32,386 bases of DNA from contig CANRMI010000018.1 in assembly GCA_947631685.1 (NCBI GenBank), positions 1-32,386 on the forward strand, written 5' to 3'. The translations under genes and the position numbers were made by a program. Each line of letters begins with the position of its first letter. Position 1 is the stretch's first letter. The notes beneath the pieces were generated by a model. The model did no database searches. It saw only the letters and a list, made by a program, of their open reading frames with translations, and was not told where the DNA came from. Origin of the DNA: an uncultured Lachnospiraceae bacterium. GTDB lineage: Bacteria; Bacillota; Clostridia; Lachnospirales; Lachnospiraceae. Below, piece after piece: positions 8,403-15,281 of the stretch.

Positions 8403-9923
8403 ATGAAAAAATCGGTTTTCAGAGGAATCTTGCTTTTGGGGGCAGTGCTGCTGCTTTGGCTGGAGCCTGCATTGAAAAGCCAGGCCAAGGACAAAGAGGC
8501 TGGCACGACCATCAAGGCCGGAATTTACGCAGGAGATATTTCTCTGGAGGGGATGACGGCACAGGAAGCCAAGGAAGCGGTAGAATCGTACATTGCTTCG
8601 CTGAGTTCCGTGGAGATCACCCTGTTGGCGGCGGAGAATGCCGAGGTTGTGACGACGGCCGGAGAATTGGGAATCAGCTGGGGCAACCCGGAGATCGTGG
8701 AAGAGGCGCTGTCTTTAGGCACAAAGGGAAATATTGTGCAGCGCTACAAAGTGCTCAGAGATTTGGAATATGAGAACAAGATATATCCCATAGAACTGGA
8801 ATTTGACATTACCGCCATTAACCGGATCCTGACTGAGCAGTGCAGCCAGTACGACAGGGCGGCTGTGGACGCGACGCTGACGAGGGAAAACGGGGAGTTT
8901 GTGGTACAGGAAGGGCAGGAAGGCTATCTGCTGGATGTGGAGCATTCCATTGATACCGTTTACGAGTATCTGACCGGAGAGTGGAATAAGGAGCCCTGTT
9001 CTATTGCCCTTAATATAGAGGTCAGTACGCCCAGAGGAACGGCGGAGGAATTGATGCAGGTAAAGGATGTTCTAGGCACTTTCACTACTTCCTATTCTAC
9101 TTCCAATTCCAGCCGGAGCGCCAATGTGGCAAACGGCTGCCGGCTGATCGACGGCACCCTGCTCTATCCCGGGGATGAGTTTTCCTGCTATGACGCTGTT
9201 TCCCCGTTTACGGAGGGCAACGGCTATTATATGGCGGGATCCTATCTGAACGGCAAAGTAGTGGATTCCTTAGGCGGAGGTATCTGTCAGGTGTCCACCA
9301 CGCTTTATAACGCGGTGCTGCTGGCGGAGCTGGATGTGACGGAGCGCCACAATCATTCCATGATCGTGACCTATGTGGATCCTTCCGCGGACGCGGCGAT
9401 CGCGGAATCTTCAGGCAAGGATTTTAAGTTTGTAAACAGTACGGATTATCCGATTTACATAGAGGGGCATACTGGTTCCGACAAAAAGATCACTTTCACC
9501 ATATACGGCGTGGAAACCCGGGACGAAGGGCATTCCGTACAGTATGTGAGCGAGGTGCTGGAGACCATCAATCCCCAGACGGAGGTTCTCTATCCTGACG
9601 CGACCCTGCCTATCGGCGTGGTAAATATCACCGGCGCCCATATTGGATATAAAGCGAGGCTGTGGAAGATCGTAAAAGAAAACGGTGTGGAAGTCAGCCG
9701 TGAGGTGATCAATACCAGCAGCTACAAAATGGTACCCAGGAGTGCGGTGGTGGGAATTTCCACACCGGATCCCAATGCGTACAATGTATTAATGGAAGCT
9801 ATTGCGACGAACGATATTAACCATGTCAGAAATACGGCGTCTATTCTGGCGGCCCAGGCTGCTCAGGCAGCAGCGGCGCAGGCTGCTGCGGAACAACAGG
9901 CAGCTGCTCAGCCCGTACAGTAG
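8403..9923 (+). CDS. VanW-family cell-envelope protein
   Basis: A 506-residue protein with an N-terminal signal or anchor (MKKSVFRGILLLGAVLLLWL) and an extracellular body. The middle contains two putative peptidoglycan-binding-like segments (about 40-200), followed by the VanW domain. That domain is recognised by TLLYPGDEFSCYDAVSPF, GGGICQVSTTLYNAVL and ERHNHSMIVTYVDPSADAAI (about residues 260-340). VanW was named from vancomycin-resistance clusters but its activity is unknown, and no other van gene is here; a general envelope role is more likely. The last roughly 25 residues are a low-complexity Ala/Gln tail. The ATG at 8403 is chosen over an in-frame one at 8355 because it puts the hydrophobic signal at the N terminus and has AGAGGAG about 11 nt upstream. 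Confidence 0.88.
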   Translation: MKKSVFRGILLLGAVLLLWLEPALKSQAKDKEAGTTIKAGIYAGDISLEGMTAQEAKEAVESYIASLSSVEITLLAAENAEVVTTAGELGISWGNPEIVEEALSLGTKGNIVQRYKVLRDLEYENKIYPIELEFDITAINRILTEQCSQYDRAAVDATLTRENGEFVVQEGQEGYLLDVEHSIDTVYEYLTGEWNKEPCSIALNIEVSTPRGTAEELMQVKDVLGTFTTSYSTSNSSRSANVANGCRLIDGTLLYPGDEFSCYDAVSPFTEGNGYYMAGSYLNGKVVDSLGGGICQVSTTLYNAVLLAELDVTERHNHSMIVTYVDPSADAAIAESSGKDFKFVNSTDYPIYIEGHTGSDKKITFTIYGVETRDEGHSVQYVSEVLETINPQTEVLYPDATLPIGVVNITGAHIGYKARLWKIVKENGVEVSREVINTSSYKMVPRSAVVGISTPDPNAYNVLMEAIATNDINHVRNTASILAAQAAQAAAAQAAAEQQAAAQPVQ

Positions 9924-9945
9924 GATCGACAAAGGACTTTGCTAT

Positions 9946-10920
9946 ATGAAACCCGGAAAAATATCGGAAAGCGTTTTGAAACGCTCTGTATTAAAATACA
10001 TAAAGAGCGGAAATGACAGGATTAAAAATGGTGCAGGCGTAGGCTCGGACTGCGCCATTTTTGCATATGAAAACGGTTTTGGCGCACAGGCGGAGGCTTT
10101 TTTTACGCTGGAGAGGGCGGCAGATATTTATTATCCCATAGTGAAAGCAGCCAACAACGCTGCCTGCAGCGGAGCGGTGCCCATTATGACACTTGTGACG
10201 CTGATGCTGCCGGAAGACATGGAAGAACGGCAGCTGCAGGAAATCATGAAGGCAGCCGACGCGGCCGCGAAAAGCCTGGGCCTGCAGGTGGCAGGCGGGC
10301 ATACCGTGACGGAGAGAAAAAGGAAGAAGGCCGCGGCTGCTGCGGCCGTTACCGGGATAGGAGAGGGCGAGCCCCTGCTGCCGGGGAAGCTCCGGCCCGG
10401 ACAGGATCTGGTTATGACCAAGTGGGCAGGATTAGAGGGAACGACCCTATTGGCAGAACGATATGAGGAAAAGCTGCGGGAAAGGTACCCGCTCCATATG
10501 ATAGAAACGGCGGCCGCCTTTAAGCGGCAACTCTCGGTGATACCGGAGGCCGCTACCGCCGTCAAGTCCAATGTGAGCGCCATGCATGATGTTTCTACGG
10601 GAGGGATTTTTGCAGCCCTGTGGGAACTGGCGGAAAGCGCTGGCGTTGGACTGGCCGCAGACCTGAAAAAAATACCCGTGAAGCAGGAAACGGTAGAGAT
10701 ATGCGAATTTTTTGGGATCAGCCCTTATGAACTGCTTTCGGGAGGCTCTCTGCTGATGGCAACAGAGAGCGGAGAACATCTGGTGCGGACTCTGGAAGGG
10801 GAAGGCATACCCGCAGCGGTGATCGGCAGGATCACGGATAATCATGACAGAATTGTCATAAACGAGGACGAGAGCCGTTTTCTGGAAAGACCAAAATCGG
10901 ATGAGATTATGAAAATCTAA
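9946..10920 (+). CDS. AIR-synthase-like protein (PurM/HypE/ThiL superfamily), substrate unknown
   Basis: A 324-residue protein with the two-domain AIR-synthase fold. Visible marks are GVGSDCAIF (Asp35, in the place of the metal/ATP Asp of this superfamily), NAACSGAVPIMTLV near 71-84, VAGGHTVTE at 115-123, GQDLVMTKWAGLEGT near 151-164 and HDVSTGG at 213-219. It resembles HypE most in layout. It lacks the C-terminal Pro-Arg-Ile-Cys tail that HypE needs for cyanide-ligand synthesis, and no hydrogenase gene is present. So an ATP-dependent reaction on an unknown substrate is the safe call. The start at 9946 is preferred to the longer frame from 9802 because AAAGGA sits 9-14 nt upstream and the longer form would overlap the VanW gene by more than 100 nt. 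It sits 12 nt before the Lrp-like gene, so probably in one operon with it. Confidence 0.8.
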   Translation: MKPGKISESVLKRSVLKYIKSGNDRIKNGAGVGSDCAIFAYENGFGAQAEAFFTLERAADIYYPIVKAANNAACSGAVPIMTLVTLMLPEDMEERQLQEIMKAADAAAKSLGLQVAGGHTVTERKRKKAAAAAAVTGIGEGEPLLPGKLRPGQDLVMTKWAGLEGTTLLAERYEEKLRERYPLHMIETAAAFKRQLSVIPEAATAVKSNVSAMHDVSTGGIFAALWELAESAGVGLAADLKKIPVKQETVEICEFFGISPYELLSGGSLLMATESGEHLVRTLEGEGIPAAVIGRITDNHDRIVINEDESRFLERPKSDEIMKI

Positions 10921-10932
10921 AGGAGACTGAAC

Positions 10933-11415
10933 ATGAGAGAGGAATTATTAAAGATCATCGAAAAAAACAGCCGCGTGGATTTAAAGGACCTGGCGGTGAT
11001 TCTGGGCGTAGAGGAAGAGGATGTGGTAAAAGAACTGGAGGATCTGGAAAACGAGGGGATCATCTGCGGTTATCACACCATGATCAACTGGGAAATGACC
11101 AGCATGGAAAAGGTAAACGCGCTGATCGAGGTCCGGATCACACCGCAGCGCGGACAGGGCTTCGATACGCTTGCGGAGCGGATCTATAAGTACGCGGAAG
11201 TCAATTCCGTTTATCTGATCTCCGGCGGCTACGATCTTCTGGTGTCCATAGAAGGAAAGAGTTTAAAAGAAGTGTCTAATTTTGTGTCCGATAAGCTTTC
11301 TACCCTGGACGGCGTGCTGAGTACGGCCACCCATTTCGTATTGAAAAAATATAAGGATCACGGGACGATCTTAACCAGAAAATATGAAGACGAAAGAGAG
11401 CTGATCACACCATGA
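10933..11415 (+). CDS. Lrp/AsnC-family transcriptional regulator
   Basis: A 160-residue DNA-binding regulator. The N-terminal winged helix-turn-helix covers about residues 1-60 (VDLKDLAVILGVEEEDVVKE), and the C-terminal RAM/AsnC ligand domain about 65-145 contains the usual ISGGYDLLVSIEG stretch. Family members bind amino acids as octamers and control amino-acid metabolism. The gene starts 12 nt after the AIR-synthase-like gene, with AAAGGAGA upstream of its ATG. Its stop overlaps the aminotransferase start (ATGA), so the two are coupled. The likely role is control of, or response to, the amino acid handled by that aminotransferase; this is inference from position. Confidence 0.92.
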   Translation: MREELLKIIEKNSRVDLKDLAVILGVEEEDVVKELEDLENEGIICGYHTMINWEMTSMEKVNALIEVRITPQRGQGFDTLAERIYKYAEVNSVYLISGGYDLLVSIEGKSLKEVSNFVSDKLSTLDGVLSTATHFVLKKYKDHGTILTRKYEDERELITP

Positions 11416-12590
11416 AAAATCTACTTTCAGACCAGGTCGTAGGGCTGAAGCCTTCAGGTATACGAAAGTTTTTTGACATTGTAAGCGAGAGAAAGGACGC
11501 GATCTCCTTAGGCGTGGGGGAGCCGGATTTCGCAACACCCTGGCACATCCGCGACGAGGGTATTTATTCTCTGGAAAAGGGACATACCAAGTATACTTCC
11601 AACGCCGGCTTAATGGCTCTGCGGGAGGAAATCTGCCACTATCTTTACAGAACACAGGGCATCCGCTACAATGCCACGAATGAAGTGATCGTGACGGTGG
11701 GAGGCTCCGAAGCCATTGACATCGGAATGCGCGCCATAATAAATCCGGGACAGGGGGAGGAAGTCCTGATACCCCAGCCCAGCTATGTTTCCTATGAGCC
11801 CTGCGCTATTTTGGCCGGCGCGAAACCTGTCATTATTAACTTAAAAGCGGAAAATGAATTCAGGCTTACGCCCCAGGAACTTTCTGACGCGATCACGGAT
11901 AAGACCAAGCTCTTGATTCTGCCCTATCCCAACAATCCTACCGGTGCCATTATGGAGCGGGAGGATCTGGAGGCAATCGCGAAGATCATTCAGGAAAAAG
12001 ACGTCTTTGTCATGTCTGATGAGATCTATGGGGAACTGACTTATAAAGGAAAGCATGTTTCTATTGCCAGCCTGCCGGGAATGCAGGAACGCACCCTTCT
12101 GATCAACGGCTTTTCCAAAGCGTATGCCATGACCGGGTGGAGAATGGGCTATGCCTGCGGCCCCAGGCCTCTTATTGAGCAGATGACCAAGATCCACCAG
12201 TTTGCTATTATGTGCGCGCCTACCACGGCACAGTACGCCGGTGTGGAGGCGTTGAAAAACGGGGACGAGGATATAGCGGAAATGCGTACCGCCTATAACC
12301 AGAGGCGGCGCTATTTGATGCACGCCTTCCGCGAAATGGAGCTGGAGTGCTTTGAACCTTACGGAGCGTTTTATGTATTTCCCTGCATCAAGGAATTCGG
12401 TATGGGGAGCGAGGAATTCGCGTCCCGTTTCCTGGAGGAAGAGAAGGTGGCGGCAGTTCCCGGAAATGCTTTCGGAGACAGTGGGGAGGGGTACCTGCGT
12501 ATTTCCTATGCCTACTCTCTGGAGAAGCTTAAAGTGGCAATGGAAAGGCTTTCCCGTTTTATCACGAAACTGCGGAACGAAAAAAGCTGA
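11412..12590 (+). CDS. PLP-dependent aminotransferase, class I/II
   Basis: A 392-residue fold-type I aminotransferase of the aspartate/alanine aminotransferase group. Marks are LGVGEPDFATPWHI near 32-45, the glycine-rich VGGSEAID near 97-104, PYPNNPTGAI near 176-185, SDEIYGEL near 200-207 and NGFSKAYAMTGWRMGY with the PLP lysine Lys236. A C-terminal Arg in YLRISYAYSLEKL would bind the substrate carboxylate. It transfers amino groups between an amino acid and a 2-oxo acid in the cytoplasm; sequence alone does not fix the amino acid. The start overlaps the stop of the Lrp-like gene as ATGA. trmL follows 17 nt later. Confidence 0.93.
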   Translation: MKNLLSDQVVGLKPSGIRKFFDIVSERKDAISLGVGEPDFATPWHIRDEGIYSLEKGHTKYTSNAGLMALREEICHYLYRTQGIRYNATNEVIVTVGGSEAIDIGMRAIINPGQGEEVLIPQPSYVSYEPCAILAGAKPVIINLKAENEFRLTPQELSDAITDKTKLLILPYPNNPTGAIMEREDLEAIAKIIQEKDVFVMSDEIYGELTYKGKHVSIASLPGMQERTLLINGFSKAYAMTGWRMGYACGPRPLIEQMTKIHQFAIMCAPTTAQYAGVEALKNGDEDIAEMRTAYNQRRRYLMHAFREMELECFEPYGAFYVFPCIKEFGMGSEEFASRFLEEEKVAAVPGNAFGDSGEGYLRISYAYSLEKLKVAMERLSRFITKLRNEKS

Positions 12591-12607
12591 AGAAAGCGGT
12601 TGAAAAC

Positions 12608-13105
12608 GTGCACATCATACTTCATCAGCCGGAAATACCGGCCAATACGGGAAATATAGGGCGTACCTGCGTGGCTACGGGGACTTCGCTGCACCTGATA
12701 GAACCCTTAGGGTTTCATTTGGATGAAAAATCCGTAAAAAGAGCGGGAATGGATTACTGGCCTTTGCTGGATGTAACCCGCTATATGAATTATCGGGAGT
12801 TTTTGGAGAAGCATCCCAAAGCGGTGATCTGGATGGCAACCACCAAGGCCCGGCGCGCCTATACGGAAGTTTCCTTTTCACCGGATGATTTTATTATGTT
12901 CGGAAAAGAAAGCGCAGGGATTCCGGAAGAGATACTGGTGGAAAACGAAGAGCGTTGTATCCGGATCCCCATGCTGCCGGCCATTCGTTCCCTGAATCTT
13001 TCCAATTCTGTAGCCATTGTCCTGTATGAAGCGCTGAGACAGAACCATTTCGCGGATATGCAGCAGGAAGGCGCTCTGCACAGGCTGCACTGGAAAGAGG
13101 AGTAA
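12608..13105 (+). CDS. trmL: tRNA (cytidine/uridine-34 2'-O)-methyltransferase
   Basis: A 165-residue SPOUT-class methyltransferase that methylates the ribose of the wobble base in certain leucine tRNAs using S-adenosylmethionine. The N terminus HPEIPANTGNIGRTC-like stretch (HQPEIPANTGNIGRTC), FGKESAGIPEEIL near 98-110 and IPMLPAIRSLNLSNSVAI near 118-135 are the family motifs, including the trefoil-knot cofactor site. The start codon is GTG at 12608; there is no better ATG because the conserved N terminus begins directly there. The ribosome binding site is weak. It follows the aminotransferase by 17 nt and is the last gene before the terminator at 13162-13210. Confidence 0.93.
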   Translation: MHIILHQPEIPANTGNIGRTCVATGTSLHLIEPLGFHLDEKSVKRAGMDYWPLLDVTRYMNYREFLEKHPKAVIWMATTKARRAYTEVSFSPDDFIMFGKESAGIPEEILVENEERCIRIPMLPAIRSLNLSNSVAIVLYEALRQNHFADMQQEGALHRLHWKEE

Positions 13106-13161
13106 TTTCATAAAATCCTAAGAAATTCTTAAATTCATTTTTGCGCCAAAAATATATACTG

Positions 13162-13210
13162 AAAGCTGGACGAAATCCGAAAACGGTATTTTGTCCGGCT
13201 TTTTCTTATT
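13162..13210 (+). terminator. Long hairpin with T run: terminator after trmL or leader attenuator
   Basis: A 15-bp stem (13162-13176 with 13188-13202, two G-U pairs) carries a small inner CCG/CGG stem in its loop and is followed by TTTTCTTATT. It ends the trmL transcript 57 nt after the stop codon. A possible -10 box TATACT (13155-13160) lies just before the stem, with no good -35, so the same hairpin could also form at the very start of the amidase transcript. The T run ends two bases before the amidase ribosome binding site. Confidence 0.75.
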
Positions 13211-13227
13211 TGGAGGGTGGACTAAGG

Positions 13228-14004
13228 ATGAAAGAAGAACGGGAGTTACGGACAGAGCTGACGAATATGCGCAACCCGTATCTGGAAGAGGAATTCGCGG
13301 GCAGGCAGATCCGCCAAAGACCGGTGAGGCAGGAAAGGAAGGCCTACCGTAAAAGAAAACGAAAGAAGGCGCTTCTTCGTCTGGGCTGCTGGGTATTGGC
13401 CGGAATGGCTTTTCTTTTATGGTTTTTGTGGCTCTTTTTAAAAGACGTAAAGACGGATAAAGGAAGTGTGCGGGGCGCGAAAGAAGCTGTGGCGGGAGCG
13501 GACGCTGAGGCCATAAAGCCGGACTGGACCGTGGATTATCTGACACCGAATCCCTATTCCAGACCGGGGGAGAGTCTGCCGGAAGTAAACAGTATCTTTG
13601 TGCATTATACCGCCAACAGAGACACCAGCGCGGCGCAGAACAGGAGCTATTTTGAGTCCTTGAAGGACACCCATGAAACCTCGGCCAGCGCGCATTTTAT
13701 CGTTGGTTATGACGGAGAGATCATACAGTGCATTCCCCTGGATGAGATCGCCTATGCGGTAAAGGGCAGGAATTACGATTCCCTGTCCATAGAGTGCTGC
13801 TACCAATCGCAGGACGGGAGCTTTTCCGAAGAAACAAAAGAATCCCTGGCCGCGCTGCTGGCTTATCTGCTTAGACTTTACGGACTGGAAGAGACGGATA
13901 TCCTGCGGCATTACGACTGCGGCGGCAAGCTGTGTCCGATCTATTATGTAGAACATGAAGAGGAGTGGGAGGCGTTAAAGGAAATGGTGTCGGATATGGA
14001 TTAA
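13228..14004 (+). CDS. Membrane-anchored N-acetylmuramoyl-L-alanine amidase (Amidase_2/PGRP domain)
   Basis: A 258-residue protein predicted to cleave the bond between muramic acid and L-Ala in peptidoglycan. Residues 1-50 are strongly basic and cytoplasmic, 52-71 form a membrane span (CWVLAGMAFLLWFLWLFL), and the catalytic domain (about 95-258) lies outside. The zinc site is visible as FVHYT (His126), RHYDC (His228) and KLCP (Cys236). A longer frame opens at 13141, but the ATG at 13228 has GGAGGG about 10 nt upstream and lies beyond the terminator hairpin. No binding repeats are attached, so targeting probably relies on the anchor. The gene is single, flanked by a terminator on the left and a promoter on the right. 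Confidence 0.9.
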   Translation: MKEERELRTELTNMRNPYLEEEFAGRQIRQRPVRQERKAYRKRKRKKALLRLGCWVLAGMAFLLWFLWLFLKDVKTDKGSVRGAKEAVAGADAEAIKPDWTVDYLTPNPYSRPGESLPEVNSIFVHYTANRDTSAAQNRSYFESLKDTHETSASAHFIVGYDGEIIQCIPLDEIAYAVKGRNYDSLSIECCYQSQDGSFSEETKESLAALLAYLLRLYGLEETDILRHYDCGGKLCPIYYVEHEEEWEALKEMVSDMD

Positions 14005-14031
14005 CTGTTTTTTAGAAGTGCCGATACCCAC

Positions 14032-14060
14032 TTTACGCAACGGCGCTTTTCTGTTACAAT
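14032..14060 (+). promoter_or_regulatory. Probable sigma-A promoter for the rpe operon
   Basis: TTTACG (14032-14037), 17 nt, TACAAT (14055-14060), located 25 nt before the rpe start codon in the short gap after the amidase gene. The -35 matches consensus at four of six positions and the -10 at five of six. Confidence 0.6.
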
Positions 14061-14084
14061 GCTTACAGAAGAAAGGCGCAGACC

Positions 14085-14747
14085 ATGAATATACTATCCA
14101 CTTCCGTTTTATCGGCGGATTTTTCGATATTGGGCGACCAGATACGCACTGTGGATCACGCGGGGGCCCAATATATACATATTGACGTCATGGACGGGCT
14201 GTTTGTCCCCTCCATATCTTACGGTATGCCCGTGATGCGCTCCATCAGGAAAGCAACCGCAAAGGTATTTGACACCCATTTGATGATCGAGCGGCCGGAG
14301 CGCTATATCGGCGCGTTTGCGGATTGCGGGGCGGATATTATCACATTCCATCTGGAGTCCACGGACAGGCCCGCCGAAGTGATAGAAGCAATCCACAGCA
14401 GGGGATTAAAGGCGGGGATCGCCATCAAGCCCAAGACGCCGGTGGAAGCTTTTACGCCGTATTTAGATACGGCGGATATGCTTTTGGTCATGACGGTGGA
14501 ACCGGGATTTGGCGGTCAGAGTTATCTGGAGGCCTGCACCGGCAAGATAAGAGCGGCAAGGGATATGGCGGATAAAAGCGGGAGGAAGATAGATATTCAG
14601 GTGGACGGCGGTGTCCATCGGGGAAATATTGACACCGTTCTGGACGCGGGAGCCAATGTGGTGGTAGTGGGCTCCGCGGTATTTCAAAACGATATAGAGG
14701 AAAATGTAAGATACTTTTTAAATAAGCTGTCCCTGCGGGAGGTGTAG
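14085..14747 (+). CDS. rpe: Ribulose-phosphate 3-epimerase
   Basis: It interconverts ribulose 5-phosphate and xylulose 5-phosphate in the pentose phosphate pathway. The 220-residue TIM barrel shows SVLSADF at the N terminus, YIHIDVMDGLFVPSISYG with metal ligands His32 and Asp34, FDTHLMIERPE with His65, VMTVEPGFGGQ near 135-145 (phosphate binding and lid) and QVDGGV with Asp174. All metal ligands and both catalytic aspartates are present. AGAAAGG lies about 10 nt before the ATG. The PAP2 gene begins 3 nt after its stop, so the pair is in one operon. Confidence 0.96.
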   Translation: MNILSTSVLSADFSILGDQIRTVDHAGAQYIHIDVMDGLFVPSISYGMPVMRSIRKATAKVFDTHLMIERPERYIGAFADCGADIITFHLESTDRPAEVIEAIHSRGLKAGIAIKPKTPVEAFTPYLDTADMLLVMTVEPGFGGQSYLEACTGKIRAARDMADKSGRKIDIQVDGGVHRGNIDTVLDAGANVVVVGSAVFQNDIEENVRYFLNKLSLREV

Positions 14748-14750
14748 AAG

Positions 14751-15281
14751 ATGGAACTGGAGATTCTGCATGGCATACAGGGACTGCACAGGGAATGGCT
14801 GGATCCGCTGATGATATTTCTTTCGGCATTGGGGAATCACGGCCTTTTTTGGATTCTGCTCAGCATTGTGCTGACAATCCCCAAAAGAACGCGGACTTGC
14901 GGCCTTACCATGCTGGGGGCCATGGCGTTGTCTTTTCTTCTGGGCAATATCCTGTTGAAAAATATCATAGCCCGGCCAAGGCCCTTTGCTGTGGATCCTT
15001 CTGTCAGGCTTTTAGTGCCTGAGCCTGGGGAATATTCTTTTCCTTCCGGACATACCTTGAATGGCTTTACGGCTGCAACGGTGCTCTTTTTGTATTTTAA
15101 ACGGGCAGGATTGGGAGCGCTGCTTTTGGCAGGCGCGATCGCTTTTTCGCGGATGTATTTATTTGTACACTACCCTACGGATATTTTGGGCGGACTGCTC
15201 TTAGGAGTGGCGGACGCCTTGGCAGTATATTTTATTGTAAAGAAAAGAAAGGAACGCTATGGAAAGAAAACGTCTCTTTAA
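14751..15281 (+). CDS. PAP2-family membrane phosphatase
   Basis: A 176-residue integral membrane protein with about five hydrophobic segments. The three PAP2 signature motifs are intact: K-x6-RP (Lys70, KNIIARPRP), PSGH (His101) and SR-x5-H-x3-D (His140, SRMYLFVHYPTD). Family members remove phosphate from lipid pyrophosphates or phosphates, and undecaprenyl pyrophosphate recycling for cell-wall synthesis is the most likely role, as in BcrC; phosphatidic acid or phosphatidylglycerol phosphate are alternatives. The last 23 nt overlap the start of the beta-galactosidase gene. The tail KKRKERYGKKTSL is basic and cytoplasmic. Confidence 0.92.
   Translation: MELEILHGIQGLHREWLDPLMIFLSALGNHGLFWILLSIVLTIPKRTRTCGLTMLGAMALSFLLGNILLKNIIARPRPFAVDPSVRLLVPEPGEYSFPSGHTLNGFTAATVLFLYFKRAGLGALLLAGAIAFSRMYLFVHYPTDILGGLLLGVADALAVYFIVKKRKERYGKKTSL

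Noticed and set aside
8403..9923. Vancomycin-resistance gene
   Set aside because: VanW-domain proteins are widespread envelope proteins in clostridia. No ligase, dehydrogenase or dipeptidase genes of a van cluster are present.
9946..10920. Assignment as HypE hydrogenase maturation protein
   Set aside because: The C-terminal Cys needed for HypE chemistry is missing and there are no hyp or hydrogenase genes nearby.
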